A model generated the notes under the pieces. The model was not told the DNA's origin. It worked only from the letters and a program-made list of their open reading frames with translations, and searched no databases. The position numbers and the translations under genes were made by a program. Below, in pieces: positions 24,001-31,795 of a stretch of 64,000 bases of DNA. Within the stretch, counting starts at the first letter, position 1, and every line of letters starts with the position of its first letter. The DNA lies in assembly GCF_030848805.1 (NCBI RefSeq), contig NC_092359.1:8812623-8876622 (forward strand). Reading direction: 5' to 3'. This DNA is from Temnothorax longispinosus (taxonomy: Eukaryota > Arthropoda > Insecta > Hymenoptera > Formicidae).

Positions 24001-27000
24001 TTTTATTTGCTTTACTTTAGAAATGTGTATTTAAATTTGAGGTATAGTTTCCTGACACCCGGTAGAACTAGCCGCGTGCGTAAGCATAACCGGTTAACGG
24101 CGTTACGATACGTAAACGATATTATGTTACGTAAATAGATTAATAATTAATAGGTTAAGGGTCGTTTACGGGCACGGTCGAGGTAGGTAATAAATGGAGA
24201 GTTTTCTCTTCTCTCTTTTTCTTTCTTCCTCTTTAGAGATATTCGTGTTTAAAGAGCTGGGGAACGCAGGTTTGTATTACTATATATAGCTGTATATATC
24301 TGATTACATTTAGATATATACAGCAAGGTTGGAAATAATTCTATGTATAAAGTTTCGTTTCTACAAAACTTTTTAGCTTCAAACAGCTTAGCTCCAACAG
24401 TGAAATATATTTCGAACAGCTGTTGCTCCAAATCTCTTCAGCCAACATCAATTGCGCTCCTTTCAACAATGTCGCGAATCAATTACGCGCAGAAACGAAT
24501 TATCTCCCTAATTTAATTTAATTTGCCTAACGTGAACTTGAACTCTATCTAACAATAGACGAGAATGAGATTAAGTAGGATACTATCTGTCACAAATCTA
24601 TTAATGCTGCGTTACTTGCAATTTCGAATGTAAAGGCCGGTTTTCACACGCAATGATTGGTGGCGCCAGGCCGCGCCAGTCGACTAACGCCAGTAAAAAT
24701 GCAAGTGTAAACACTGGATACAAACTGGCGCTAGTAATGTGGCGTTTATGCCGGGATTACGATGAATTTAACGTAACGGAACGCGACGGACGCGAAGTAA
24801 CGTAACGTGAACTTAAGAAATTACGATCGCCGTAACGTGAAGCAGCGTGCATTTAAAAAATGATTTGACAGCGTGGTGTGAATTTCTATCTATAGAAATT
24901 CACACCACGCTGTCAAATCATTTTTCAAATGCACGCTGCTTCACATTACGGCGATCGTAATTTCTTAAGTTCACGTTACGTTACTTCGCGTCCGTCGCGT
25001 TCCGTTACGTTAAATTCATCGTAATCCCGGCATTACTGGCGGTTATTGGCCAAAGCATATAACCTCAAATTTGGAGGTTATATGCTTGCTGTCATTTACT
25101 GTGTGTTTAATAAATGTTAAATATTTTCCATAGTATACGCCAATCACTGTGTAAATACTTGTGAGTTTGCTAGTCGGTTCTGGCGCCAATGAATGCCAGT
25201 CAGTTGGCGCCACTAATCATTGCGTGTGAAAACCGGCCTTAAGAAACAGGTAAATAATTGAGATCGAAGAATCACTTATCTCTTCGACTTCAAAAGTTAA
25301 AAGAGAAATGACAAATGTGAAGCTGATACTACCTCGCAATTCTTCCTAACATCAACGCTGTGAATATTTTTACTTGTCTCCGACGTGACAGAGGCGCGCG
25401 ATTCACACATGATATCGTCCGCCAATCTTTCCCGTCCTCTCCCGTTCTCTCGAGATATAAGATCGCTCGACAAAGAGAGTACCACGAGCATATACATTGA
25501 AAGGTATCGGCGCGGCGGCTCAAAGTCCATCCGAAGCGCTAACAACGTGCATTATGCAGCCGCGCTGCGAGGTGGTCGTGGCACGCGGAATATTCCCGCC
25601 GAGGCAATATCCCACGAAAGAAATTTACGGTTACATAATTCAGTGGCTTAATGTTTTAAGGGGAGGTGGGGAACGGGGCTGTGGCGCGGGAACGTATATT
25701 TCTGAAAGTCGATTGATATTCTTGTATTTCTCGGCTGGATGCGTCTCATAGGGCACGAGAGTAACACACACGTCGCACATCCCTTCGTGTGTTCTCCCTC
25801 CCCCTTCGTGTGTTTCTCCTCCTCCTCCTCCCTGCTCCCTCACGGTCGTTTTTTTTTCATCGCCTCGAGAGCCGCGTGTATGTACGAATTCGAAGCACGA
25901 TAAACGCATTTATCAAGCCGCGCGAGCGTTTACGCGAGTGGAAACGAGAGAGCGATGAGCGGCCGCCGTTCGTATCAGTGGCGTAGTTAGATTTCTTGCG
26001 TTATTACATGAATTCTTCGTTTTTATCAATTTATATGCACATTAGTAGGTGACTATATAAAAAAATATAAAAATATACGTCGAACCTGTAGAACTATAGA
26101 ATTAGTAAAGGCAATACCATAAGAACGTGTAGTGTGTGAAATTACATGTTTGTACAACCGAGGTAGCAATTTATGTGAGAAGTACGTATTATATTTAATT
26201 AAAATAATTTCTAAATATGTAATCAATCAAAAGAACGTGTAATAGACAACACTGAACTACCGATATACTGCAATCTGCTTTCAGCAAAAGATAATAAATT
26301 ATGAATTATGGATAAGTCTAGATTGACGTTAAATACTGATTTTATACTCTAATATTGAATTAATTATCATTAACATAAAGTCGTGTCAAACTCAAAATAA
26401 ACGTATTAATATCGATATAAATAAACGTCAAATACTGACTTCACCAAATAATCCCCAATAAATCGGGTATTAATAATTAAGATTATACAAGAAAAAAAAC
26501 TTGGTTTTTCCGTGCATATCTTGCGCGTTAAAGAAACGAAACGCGTGTCATCTTCACTCGTGGGTTCCTATGGTTTTTGTTTATTCACGCTACATGATAG
26601 TTACACCCCTGGTTCATACGTAGCCGGCGGCCACGTGTGAGTCCGACATATACTATCGCTCACGCGCGCGTACAAACGAGAGGGGCGTCATTTGTGCCGA
26701 GTTAAAGTATGTACTCGCATTTACACGCATTCTCTCGCACCGGCCACGTGCACGCGCGTAAACGACAATAGTTTACGCGTATACATAAACTATGCAAATG
26801 ATCGTTCTAGATGTAATCTATGCAAATAACGCGTAATCTATGTAGACACTGCTATAATAGCTGTATAACTACTCGTGTCTTTCTTTCTTTTTATTTACGT
26901 ATGTAAAACGATTGTCCCAAATGAAATGAAGCTGGTTGGATAATTGCGAATTTATCTTCCTCTCTTTCTCTCTCTTTCTCTCAAAAAGACTAAAATTAGA

Positions 27001-27607
27001 AACAATTCGAACATTTTCCCATTTTTCCTGGACCGTTGTATCAATAGCGTAAATTATTACAATGCTTAATACGCTAAATGGATTATTTAACATTGAGCAC
27101 GCGATAAAAATACGAATCCGTAGCGCGTATTTTTACGGCGCATTTCATGCTAAATTAAAAGTCCAATTTCCATCTCTGCATTTGCATCAACTGCAATTCG
27201 ATCGTACCTTTGGCGAAATAAATTCGTATTCCACGTATTAAGCGGATGATATTATCGTCAGAGATTCCGAGAGATAGCGCATTCCATTTTCACAAGCGAT
27301 ATACAATTTTGGAAAAAGAAAAGAGCCAATACTCGAATCTGGAGTAGAGAACATTTTTTCGTGTTAAGCGCGCATAGAGAATACTGGAAATGTTTCACCA
27401 GGATTTATTGCTTCACTCACACTTTAATCGCGTCTCCGTTCGCGTCTTCGATCGGGTTCTCGCCGGCGCGCATGGCGGCACGATGAGCTCGACAACAAAC
27501 GAGCTTTAAGAGGAGACCATGGCTCGCCCAGCGGTGTTCGTGTCGGGTGTGGGTGGTAAAACCGTCAGGTCGCGAAGGGTCACAGAGCAATGGAATCGCA
27601 AACGAGC

Positions 27608-27660
<53 letters not shown>

Positions 27661-28163
27661 GGGTGGAAAGGGGGAAAGGGAAAGCGAGACAGAGAAGGCA
27701 ACAGGAACACAAAGAACGAACGAGGCGGAGGGACAGAGAGAAAGAAGCAAGAGAGACAGTAATTTTTTCCTGTGCGCTCGATTCTTCGCCTTTTATTTCC
27801 CACGAATGACAGCGTTTTATTTGCGACGTACGACACAGGCTAACGATGATGCATGCGCGAGAGACAAACGAGCGCGATAAAGGCCCCGATAAGCGAAAAG
27901 TCAAAGTGTTGCCGATGAAGAAATGAAAAAAAGAAAAAAAGAAACAATAACATCCGAATTACCGTAGTGTCATTAACGTTGTATAATGTGGCACTTTGTG
28001 AAATTTAAACTCCGTCAAGGACTTTCGCGAGAAACGTCACTTATTCGATCGTCGAACTCTATAGCGGCATCATTATCCGTACTCGAAGTTCTCCACGTGC
28101 GTTCTTTCATGCTGTTACTAATTTGGTGCATAATAAAGAGAGAGAGAGAGAGAGGGAGAGAGG

Positions 28164-28246
<83 letters not shown>

Positions 28247-28688
28247 TGAGTGTGTGAGTGCGCGCGCGAGCGTATTCCTTGCGATCATCGTAGAAAAGGA
28301 ATCAAGAGAGAAGAAGATAATGGAGACGAAGGAGAGAAACTGCAGTACAGCGGAGAAGTATCGTTTACCCGCACAGATCTTTCCGTTTTCCTACTTTGTC
28401 TAAATGACGGCGTCTTCTCATCTCACGGTGCACTCTCGCCGCGGCGCTGATACCGCCGCGAGTTCTCCGCCCTCGAGATATTAACGATGCCGAGAGGTCG
28501 ACGTCGACGTCAAGACGAGGAAGCGGCGACGGCGGCAGCAGCAACGCGGCGGTGTGGATGTGGGTATATATCGCAAACCCCGGATGGTAGCTTCAAACGA
28601 AAATTCTGCCGCGTCCAACGAGTTTGTATCGAGCGTAGGAGGTAAAAGCACCACGGGGTTGCGGATAGAGAAAGATAGAAACAAGGAG

Positions 28689-28723
<35 letters not shown>

Positions 28724-31700
28724 CGCGGATAAAGGTAGGACGTGAAAGAGAAGGCGAATGCAGCTTCGAATGAAACAGGACGTAGTGTGGGTCGACGAGC
28801 GCAAACGAGAGATAGCCAAAAGAAAGAGCGAGAAAGAAGGGGGAGGAGAGGAAGCGAAGAGAGCGTGATAGCGCGAAAAGAGAGCAAGAAAGAGGGACAG
28901 AGGCTTCTCGTAGCGCGCGATGCTGCTGTTGCTGTTGCTGCAGAATGAGGCAGGGACGAGGGAAACGAGGAACGCGAGAGAGAGAGAGAGAGAGTGAGAG
29001 AGGGGTGGGGAAACTGCCACAGACCTCGGTCTGCCCGTGGTAGGCGAGGTGAGGTGGCAATCAATAAATATACAGAACCGGCGAAGAGCGAGGGAGACGA
29101 AGGGTGGCCGAGCGACTGAGCGAGCGAGCAAGCGAACGAACGAACGAGCAGCGACCGACCGAGAGCGAGAGAACGATGAGAAAGAGAGAGGAGCACCTCG
29201 CCAGTTGCGTCCGTCCGACCGTTCGTTCGTTCGTTCGTTCTTGCGTCCCCAAAGCCCTACGGACCTAAACCCGGAGTGAGAAAGGAGAAAAAGCGACGCG
29301 GCGCGAAGGATCGAGCGAGATGGCGTGGACGAAAAAAGTCGCCGGCGAAGACGGAGACGGATGACAGCGATGGACAGGAAACCCGGCTAGCGCGGAGGAA
29401 AGGGAGAGGAAGACAGAAAACGCAGCGGAGGGCAACTTGGGAGAGAGAAGTCCCACCCGAAGGCCGAGAGGAGTGCGCGGCTCGATGGCGGTCCAGGAAA
29501 TACGAAGAGGGACCGGCGGGTCGAAGGTGAAGGGACGAAATAAACGACGAGGTCCCGTCTTCGTGGAGAGCGACGAAAATCCTGCCTAGCGAGGGAACGA
29601 GAGAGCCTTTCGAGATGAAATCGAGACGAGTCGAGAAATGAGGAGTGCAGAATGCATTCCCGGCTGCATTAGCGGCCAATTGTTCCGTTCTCGTATAGAA
29701 GAAACGCATGTGACTTATCAGACAAATAAATACTTATATATCCTTTTTGTAAATCATAACGCAAATTGAGTTTATATTCATATGTATCATTAAAATGCGA
29801 TTACTACTTTATTATCTATACCATGAAAAAACTTGCTCTATTAATTTATAACTGTTAACTCGTGGCATAATCGCTTCTACGTTATATAATTATTCAAATG
29901 GTCCAATATAATTATTTTTAGATTTATATTTAGCTAAATTTTTAAAAAAGATACAAGCGTCGCCACAGACTGACTTTGAAAATTCAAGATTAAATGACTT
30001 TTATAGAGAACCATTGAGAGATCTCAATTTGCCAACCGATTCCATCTCTCATACTTTGATACGGCTCTCACTCGGGCGAGGGTGAAAAAGTTTAGGGCAA
30101 TGTATCTAGACGCAGCACTCGGAACGAGTCTGTACGAGGAGGAGCGCAGAGTTCTCTCCTTTGTCGCGAGGAAGCGGCCGAGGATCGACGGAAGGAGCCT
30201 CGATGACCTTGGAAGGAGAGAAAGGCTGGGTAGGATGTGCGCGCGCGGGACTAATTGATTTCGGGCCGGGGCGGAGGGGAAGAGAAAGAAGGCCCTTCGC
30301 TCGTTAAGGCGGCACTGATATATATCGCGTTGACGCGCGAGAGCGTATTGGGCCCCGCTTTGCATCACGCGTCCGGCTTTTGAACGACCCTGTAAATCCA
30401 CGGCAAGTGCAACGCGCGTCGTAACGGTGCGGTATATACACACACACATGGAGAGAATATAACCTTAGATTAGTGAAAATATACCTTACTTGAGCCCCGA
30501 TTTCATTAGAGAACTTATTCATGCGACAAGCCTTATCATCCTTATTGCTCCATTATATTGGTTGAGAAAATAAAATATATCTAAAATATATAAATAGACA
30601 TGAAACTTAATTGTAAGTTTGATCAACAAGTATATAAAAGAAAGGAAGAGAGGACGTCACATAGAATGACTCGTGGCGATAAGTTGCGATTGTATCTTGA
30701 GAAAGAACATCAAAGATACGCATATACCTGCGGGGAAAAAACGCTCGTCGCTTTCGTTACTTCTTAAATTCCTTGTTGCACTTTTCAATTTGTCAGCTTA
30801 CGTACTCGCGGTCCGATCATGCGAAGTCGACTTCGTCGCCCGTCGCGGAAACGTGCTTCGGCAACCGAAATCGGAATCGGCCAGGAGTAAACTTCCTCCT
30901 GGACAAGCATCATAATTCACGCCGACAAATATGCCGTCGGAACTCCGTGCATACCCTCTCGAAATACCGAACACGCGCGTCCACAAGCCGTTCGTTACAT
31001 GGAAAATATTTGCCCGTTTCGTCTTAACAATATCGCGTACGATCGCGCGGATCGAATAAAACTGAGCCCTCCCGAAAACCGGGCCGGTTAAATTAGAAAA
31101 ACAAAGGGGGAGGGCATCATCGGGTTCGGAGGAACGAAGCGGAAGGACTTGTTACGAGATGCAAACGAGATCATTAGTTAATGAACAAAACGCCAGTGTT
31201 GCACCGCCGATACAAAAGTCATTCGCATTGTTTATCCATATGCGCACGTGAGTTTGCTCCTTTCGAACCTGTTACCTCCGACACTACGCTATTTTCTGCC
31301 GATCTCCCCGCCTGTATAATTAACTGTCAGACGGAGTTATATCGTAAGATAACCGATTACAATGTAGATGTCGGATATTTTACAGATAGAGCTAGCCTGG
31401 CGCTGAAGAAATCCCGACCATTAGAGCGCAGAGGAGAACGCTCTCCCTCTATTATCGGACTTCTCTTCCCCCGCGACCTACCTTCGCCCGACTTCGCCGC
31501 TTCGCATAACGATGCCGCTTATCGCGACGTGGCGCGTCCGCACATAGTTTTACGGTCGGAACGAGCGGAAAAGAGAGAGAGAAATTCAACCGAAAAAAGA
31601 AGGCAGCGGAACGAGCGAAAATGACTTACCGCCGAAGAGTGCAGTAGGATCGAGCAACGGATTGGCCTGGTCCGCCTGGAGTTTCTCGGAGGTGGAGGTG

Positions 31701-31786
31701 GCGCCCGGAGTCCCCGCCGTCGCTTCAGCTCCGCCACCTCCGCCGCCTCCGCCGCCCCCGCCCGATGCGGAGTTCTCCTTCTCCAT
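39..31786 (-). CDS. BAZ2B: BAZ2-family chromatin remodelling subunit (toutatis/BAZ2B orthologue), 5' part, 13 coding exons, partial
   Basis: This is a multi-exon minus-strand gene whose start is at 31786-31784 and whose 3' part runs off the left edge. Exons in coding order are 31630-31786 (coding part), 12525-12752, 11633-11818, 10884-11046, 10291-10537, 9787-10066, 9157-9542, 8550-8852, 8029-8303, 7405-7486, 4279-4860 (probably alternative), 224-289 and 39-83. All junctions are GT-AG and the phases match at every join. The product begins with a low-complexity region, then has AT-hook-like basic motifs, an acidic stretch, an MBD/TAM domain at about residues 604-675 (motif PLERGWKRETVIKGLGKTG) and a Lys/Glu/Arg-rich coiled coil ending in RQQAVMLKEQ. 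That order is characteristic of BAZ2A/BAZ2B/toutatis. Known family members are nuclear subunits of ISWI remodellers (BAZ2A in NoRC) and end with DDT, PHD and bromodomain modules, which would lie outside this window. Joined length is 806 codons without the 4279-4860 exon and 1000 with it. Family identity is firm; the exact isoforms are inferred. Confidence 0.9.
224..289 (-). CDS. BAZ2B: BAZ2B coding exon, coiled coil
   Basis: This is a 66-nt phase 0-0 exon after TATGCGCAG. It encodes ARKKREEEVQKIRLEEQQRK followed by QQ, with a GTAATT donor. It is continuous in phase with QQLLE (exon at 7405) and equally with QELLE (cassette at 4279). The content is charged coiled coil, as in the segment of BAZ2B just before its RRQQAVLLK-like motif. 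Confidence 0.87.
290..4278 (-). other. Intron between the HTH cassette and the 224-289 exon
   Basis: This is about 4.0 kb of AT-rich sequence with no recognisable coding segment. It includes an AT microsatellite-like stretch at about 2140-2200, a small inverted repeat (ACGGTACA / TGTACCGT) near 2033-2054, and short GT and AAG runs (about 3153-3165 and 3651-3665). No transposon ends were found. Confidence 0.7.
4279..4860 (-). CDS. BAZ2B: In-frame cassette exon encoding a CENP-B/Tigger-type HTH inside BAZ2B
   Basis: This is a 582-nt, 194-codon, fully open phase 0-0 exon. The acceptor (CCAACGCAG, AG at 4862-4861) precedes GRKRLAFTIKQKMKIIQEIE, and the donor (GAG|GTAAGA) follows QSQELLE. Exon residues 1-49 match the CENP-B N-terminal / pogo-Tigger transposase HTH: a basic lead, a first helix around KMKIIQEIERG, then SDVARELGLASSTVATIWKN as turn and recognition helix. 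A short linker (DMMHQADVEDVPSSKK) is followed by a low-complexity Thr/Ala/Pro/Val/Ser region and a Gln/Thr tail. The exon is GC-rich between AT-rich introns. The upstream frame, back to its stop at about 5010-5008, has no ATG, and the first ATG inside would cut the HTH, so a standalone start is unlikely. It may be included between exons 10 and 224-289, or joined from an alternative 5' exon. Capture from a transposase is inferred from the domain family. Confidence 0.72.
4861..7404 (-). other. Intron between BAZ2B exon 10 and the HTH cassette
   Basis: About 2.5 kb, mostly AT-rich. The 3' end near the cassette acceptor (4861-4980) is GC-rich and stays open in the cassette's frame for about 49 codons before a stop at about 5010-5008, but without an ATG. 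A (TA)n-rich stretch lies at about 7168-7250. If the cassette is used with an alternative first exon, that exon could lie here; I could not identify one. Confidence 0.6.
7405..7486 (-). CDS. BAZ2B: BAZ2B coding exon 10, coiled coil
   Basis: This is an 82-nt exon between CATTGCAG and GTAAGT. The leading G completes an Arg codon with exon 9, and the exon then encodes LIKEQEKTERQETLRREREI followed by RNQQLLE, ending in phase 0. The sequence is almost purely charged helix, typical of the BAZ2 coiled coil that precedes the DDT domain. The next constitutive-looking exon (224-289) also starts in phase 0. Confidence 0.9.
7487..8028 (-). other. Intron between BAZ2B exons 9 and 10
   Basis: This is a 542-bp AT-rich intron with GT-AG ends matching phase 2. 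I see nothing else in it. Confidence 0.8.
8029..8303 (-). CDS. BAZ2B: BAZ2B coding exon 9, end of TAM domain and start of coiled coil
   Basis: The exon joins DLVK directly to FLEHQNPAELTTANFSFSSR, the conserved C-terminal edge of the TAM domain. It continues with VGEFLQPTMGLAEAEFVRLG, then an Arg/Glu/Ala-rich helical stretch and the Lys/Ala-rich start of a long charged coiled coil (AYAKKLAKEEAQRHKEQAR). It is 275 nt long and ends in phase 2 at a GTAAGA donor. Confidence 0.92.
8550..8852 (-). CDS. BAZ2B: BAZ2B coding exon 8, MBD/TAM domain
   Basis: This is a 303-nt phase 0-0 exon. It starts EKMKNKLLEASGEES, runs through an acidic stretch (DTDDDNTEG) and a basic patch (AKRRKLKPSERD), and then enters the methyl-CpG-binding-like TAM domain: PLERGWKRETVIKGLGKTG, the SYYSPCGKTFRSSPDLVK segment and their linker. 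This is the diagnostic module of BAZ2A/BAZ2B/toutatis. In characterised BAZ2 proteins the TAM domain is not a strict methyl-CpG reader and binds DNA or RNA instead. The donor AAG|GTTGGT is weaker than its neighbours. The domain's last strands come from the next exon. Confidence 0.93.
8853..9156 (-). other. Intron between BAZ2B exons 7 and 8
   Basis: This is a 304-bp AT-rich phase 0 intron. Nothing further is recognisable. Confidence 0.8.
9157..9542 (-). CDS. BAZ2B: BAZ2B coding exon 7, with AT-hook-like motifs
   Basis: This 386-nt exon is entered in phase 1 after ATTATCGTAG and left in phase 0 at GTAAAA. It opens with the basic Pro/Gly motif RRKPGPKPRR and later has KDGRPRNLGRG, whose GRP core fits the minor-groove AT-hook pattern. 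Between them is a Ser/Glu-rich segment. The C-terminal part (VASLLAQSRALGI, then VSLLRSNILAAQLHA) looks helical and amphipathic. AT hooks are expected in BAZ2 proteins, where they help bind linker or matrix-attachment DNA. Confidence 0.87.
9787..10066 (-). CDS. BAZ2B: BAZ2B coding exon 6, with a CtBP-motif-like PLNLS
   Basis: The exon starts after CTTTCCTCAG with TDSNEYRDSVDRVEVIKLPA and ends at a GTAAGT donor in phase 1 after ASDRT. It holds Ser- and Asn-rich tracts around the short motif DAPLNLSLKP. PLNLS resembles the PxDLS class of CtBP-docking motifs; this is inferred from the motif alone. The rest is low complexity, with no folded domain visible. Confidence 0.85.
10291..10537 (-). CDS. 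BAZ2B: BAZ2B coding exon 5
   Basis: This 247-nt exon begins after TTCTCTAG and ends at a GTACGT donor in phase 0, after the residues MEPRKYNRTG. It encodes DPSSILGGVRLPPDTEIIKY, then VGPKVPGTTNRGRKKT, a basic AT-hook-like patch, then a Pro/Val-rich linker. The frame stays open for about 90 nt past the donor, but only the GTACGT site gives the phase needed to join exon 6. Confidence 0.82.
10538..10883 (-). other. Intron between BAZ2B exons 4 and 5
   Basis: This is a 346-bp AT-rich phase 2 intron. No additional feature is seen. Confidence 0.8.
10884..11046 (-). CDS. BAZ2B: BAZ2B coding exon 4, Ser/Thr-rich
   Basis: This 163-nt exon is entered in phase 1 after CCGAACAG and left in phase 2 at a GTGAGA donor. 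It encodes KSSKSHKTPASSSSSTTP followed by a Ser/Thr/Pro/Val tract that ends in PNSQSNVV. It is a low-complexity linker and likely disordered. The junction to the next exon (AG plus T) reconstitutes a Ser codon and leads into SDPSSILGG. Confidence 0.85.
11047..11632 (-). other. Intron between BAZ2B exons 3 and 4
   Basis: This is a 586-bp intron when counted from the distal tandem donor. It is AT-rich, with an A-run near 11476-11485. Nothing else is seen. Confidence 0.8.
11633..11818 (-). CDS. BAZ2B: BAZ2B coding exon 3, with tandem splice donors
   Basis: The acceptor GTTACAG is followed by GCATCAAT, which completes a Gly codon and gives GINPAASAWW. The exon continues with the hydrophobic AAQDYLARLQGAAGLPGF segment, similar in style to vertebrate BAZ2B N-terminal sequence, and ends in a Ser/Lys-rich tail (PSLSSHKSS). 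Two GTAAGT donors stand back to back. One ends the exon at 11639 (180 nt) and the other at 11633 (186 nt). Both are phase 1, so both preserve the frame and differ by two residues (HKS-T-KSSKS versus HKSSKSKSSKS). Confidence 0.85.
11819..12524 (-). other. Intron between BAZ2B exons 2 and 3
   Basis: This is a 706-bp phase 1 intron. No repeats or transposon ends were noticed. Confidence 0.8.
12525..12752 (-). CDS. BAZ2B: BAZ2B coding exon 2, Gly/Pro/Ser-rich
   Basis: This is a 228-nt phase 1-1 exon. Its acceptor TTTTAG is followed by CATACTGG, which joins the G left by exon 1 to give A-Y-W-P-R. It encodes a Gly/Pro/Ser-rich segment (SSLFGGMPGGYGLGAPHLPS, then proline-rich SAPPPSPYPHSS) and ends in a GTAAGT donor. 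The segment is probably disordered. No catalytic or folded domain is visible. Because the exon is symmetric, skipping it would keep the frame. Confidence 0.85.
14751..14778. repeat. Poly-C run followed by (CT)n
   Basis: About 14 C residues run into (CT)7. It is a simple repeat inside the long intron. Confidence 0.9.
15770..16057. mobile_element. MITE-like element with TA duplication (Tc1/mariner type)
   Basis: The ends are 16-bp inverted repeats (GTTGCTTTCCATTTAC and its complement) flanked by TA at 15768-15769 and 16058-16059. The 288-bp body has no ORF. It contains several ACTCAG/CTGAGT motifs in both orientations, so the subterminal regions also pair partly. A TA duplication is the hallmark of Tc1/mariner superfamily insertion; assignment to that superfamily is inference. 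Confidence 0.65.
16339..16410. repeat. 72-nt imperfect hairpin
   Basis: TTTGATGATAAT at the left pairs with ATTATCGTCAAA-like sequence at the right, and TCTCACATAT pairs with ATATGTGAG around a loop of about five bases (ATTCG). There is a mismatch-rich middle. Overall it is a stem of about 33 bp with bulges, the size of an animal microRNA precursor. It sits between two MITEs, so it may equally be a transposon fragment. Confidence 0.4.
16423..16597. mobile_element. Palindromic MITE with TA duplication
   Basis: A 175-bp element starts with CACTAAAAAAAAA and ends with the near-complementary TTTTTTTTCAGTG. It is flanked by TA at 16421-16422 and 16598-16599. Its two arms of roughly 65 bp are almost perfectly complementary (both carry the GAATACTCCTAA motif). 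It has no ORF. CACTG-A-rich termini plus a TA duplication fit Tc1/mariner-derived MITEs. Confidence 0.75.
18158..18295. repeat. Foldback element, 63-bp arms
   Basis: GCCGATTTCACAGTCTCCG at the left pairs with its complement at the right. The two 63-nt arms differ at only about four positions and are separated by a loop of about 12 nt. Each arm carries two tandem CTCCGATTAA motifs. A 14-nt piece of the arm (CGATTAAACTCACT) recurs near 21264-21277. No target-site duplication is clear, so this may be a foldback transposon remnant or a structured transcribed element. Confidence 0.6.
24749..25032. mobile_element. Inner 284-bp palindromic MITE with TTA duplication
   Basis: The element is a nearly perfect palindrome from TGCCGGGATTACG to CGTAATCCCGGCA, centred at about 24890 (TTTCTAT / ATAGAAA). 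Its arms are about 140 bp and there is almost no loop. TTA at 24746-24748 and 25033-25035 is the apparent target duplication, which again fits PIF/Harbinger. The few arm mismatches suggest a young insertion or selection for hairpin structure. Confidence 0.75.
25050..25085. repeat. Small perfect hairpin in the outer MITE
   Basis: AAGCATATAACCTC and GAGGTTATATGCTT form an inverted repeat with a short loop, inside the right half of the outer element. It could be an internal structural part of that element. Confidence 0.55.
27500..29500. repeat. Purine-rich block with (GA)n microsatellites
   Basis: The plus strand is very purine-rich. It includes (GA)n runs at about 27611-27656, 28137-28243 (over 100 bp), 28694-28723 and 28975-29002, and the CGAG/CGAA-type runs near 29120-29150 and GTTC runs near 29220-29240. 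Long apparent reading frames here encode only Arg-Glu or Leu-Ser repeats and are artefacts. GAGA-type sequence is bound by Trl/Psq-class factors in insects and can form triplex DNA; any function here is inference. Confidence 0.75.
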
Positions 31787-31795
31787 GCCAGTCCC
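31630..31795 (-). CDS. BAZ2B: BAZ2B coding exon 1, with start codon and poly-glycine run
   Basis: The ATG is at 31786-31784 (MEKENSAS), followed by 11 consecutive glycines encoded by CCGCC-type repeats, then a Ser/Thr/Ala linker and the motif NPLLDPTALFG. The exon ends with a GTAAGT donor (GT at 31629-31628) in phase 1. A pyrimidine-containing acceptor (TTTCAG ending at 31796) lies only 9 nt upstream of the ATG, so the exon has a 9-nt untranslated lead and is preceded by at least one non-coding exon further right. An in-frame ATG 18 nt upstream (MFQGTG) would be usable only if that acceptor were not spliced, so I prefer the downstream ATG. Confidence 0.85.

Larger units (their letters stand above)
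24634..25239. mobile_element. Outer MITE-like element with TAA duplication (PIF/Harbinger type), interrupted
   Basis: The terminal inverted repeats begin AGGCCGGTTTTCACACGC and share about 35 bp (both also carry GGCGCCA). They are flanked by TAA at 24631-24633 and 25240-25242. A 3-bp TWA duplication is the signature of the PIF/Harbinger superfamily. The element is split by a second element at 24749-25032. The flanking remainder has repeated CTGGCG/GGCGCC motifs and a small hairpin near 25050-25085. No ORF, so it is non-autonomous. Confidence 0.7.
12753..31629 (-). other. Long first coding intron of BAZ2B (18.9 kb)
   Basis: The intron runs from the GTAAGT donor of exon 1 to the TTTTAG acceptor of exon 2. 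No reading frame in it resembles a known protein. The longer frames overlap GC-rich islands or (GA)n tracts. It holds at least five inverted-repeat or MITE-like elements (15770-16057, 16423-16597, 18158-18295, 24634-25239, 24749-25032), CpG-rich islands at about 17.5-18.1, 19.6-20.1 and 22.2-23.1 kb, and a purine-rich block at about 27.5-29.5 kb. Islands in a long first intron are common sites for enhancers or alternative promoters, but none can be proven here. Confidence 0.75.

Noticed and set aside
27417..29196. Several open frames of 90-230 codons on both strands
   Set aside because: They consist of Arg-Glu or Leu-Ser repeats produced by (GA)n/(CT)n tracts, not protein-like sequence.
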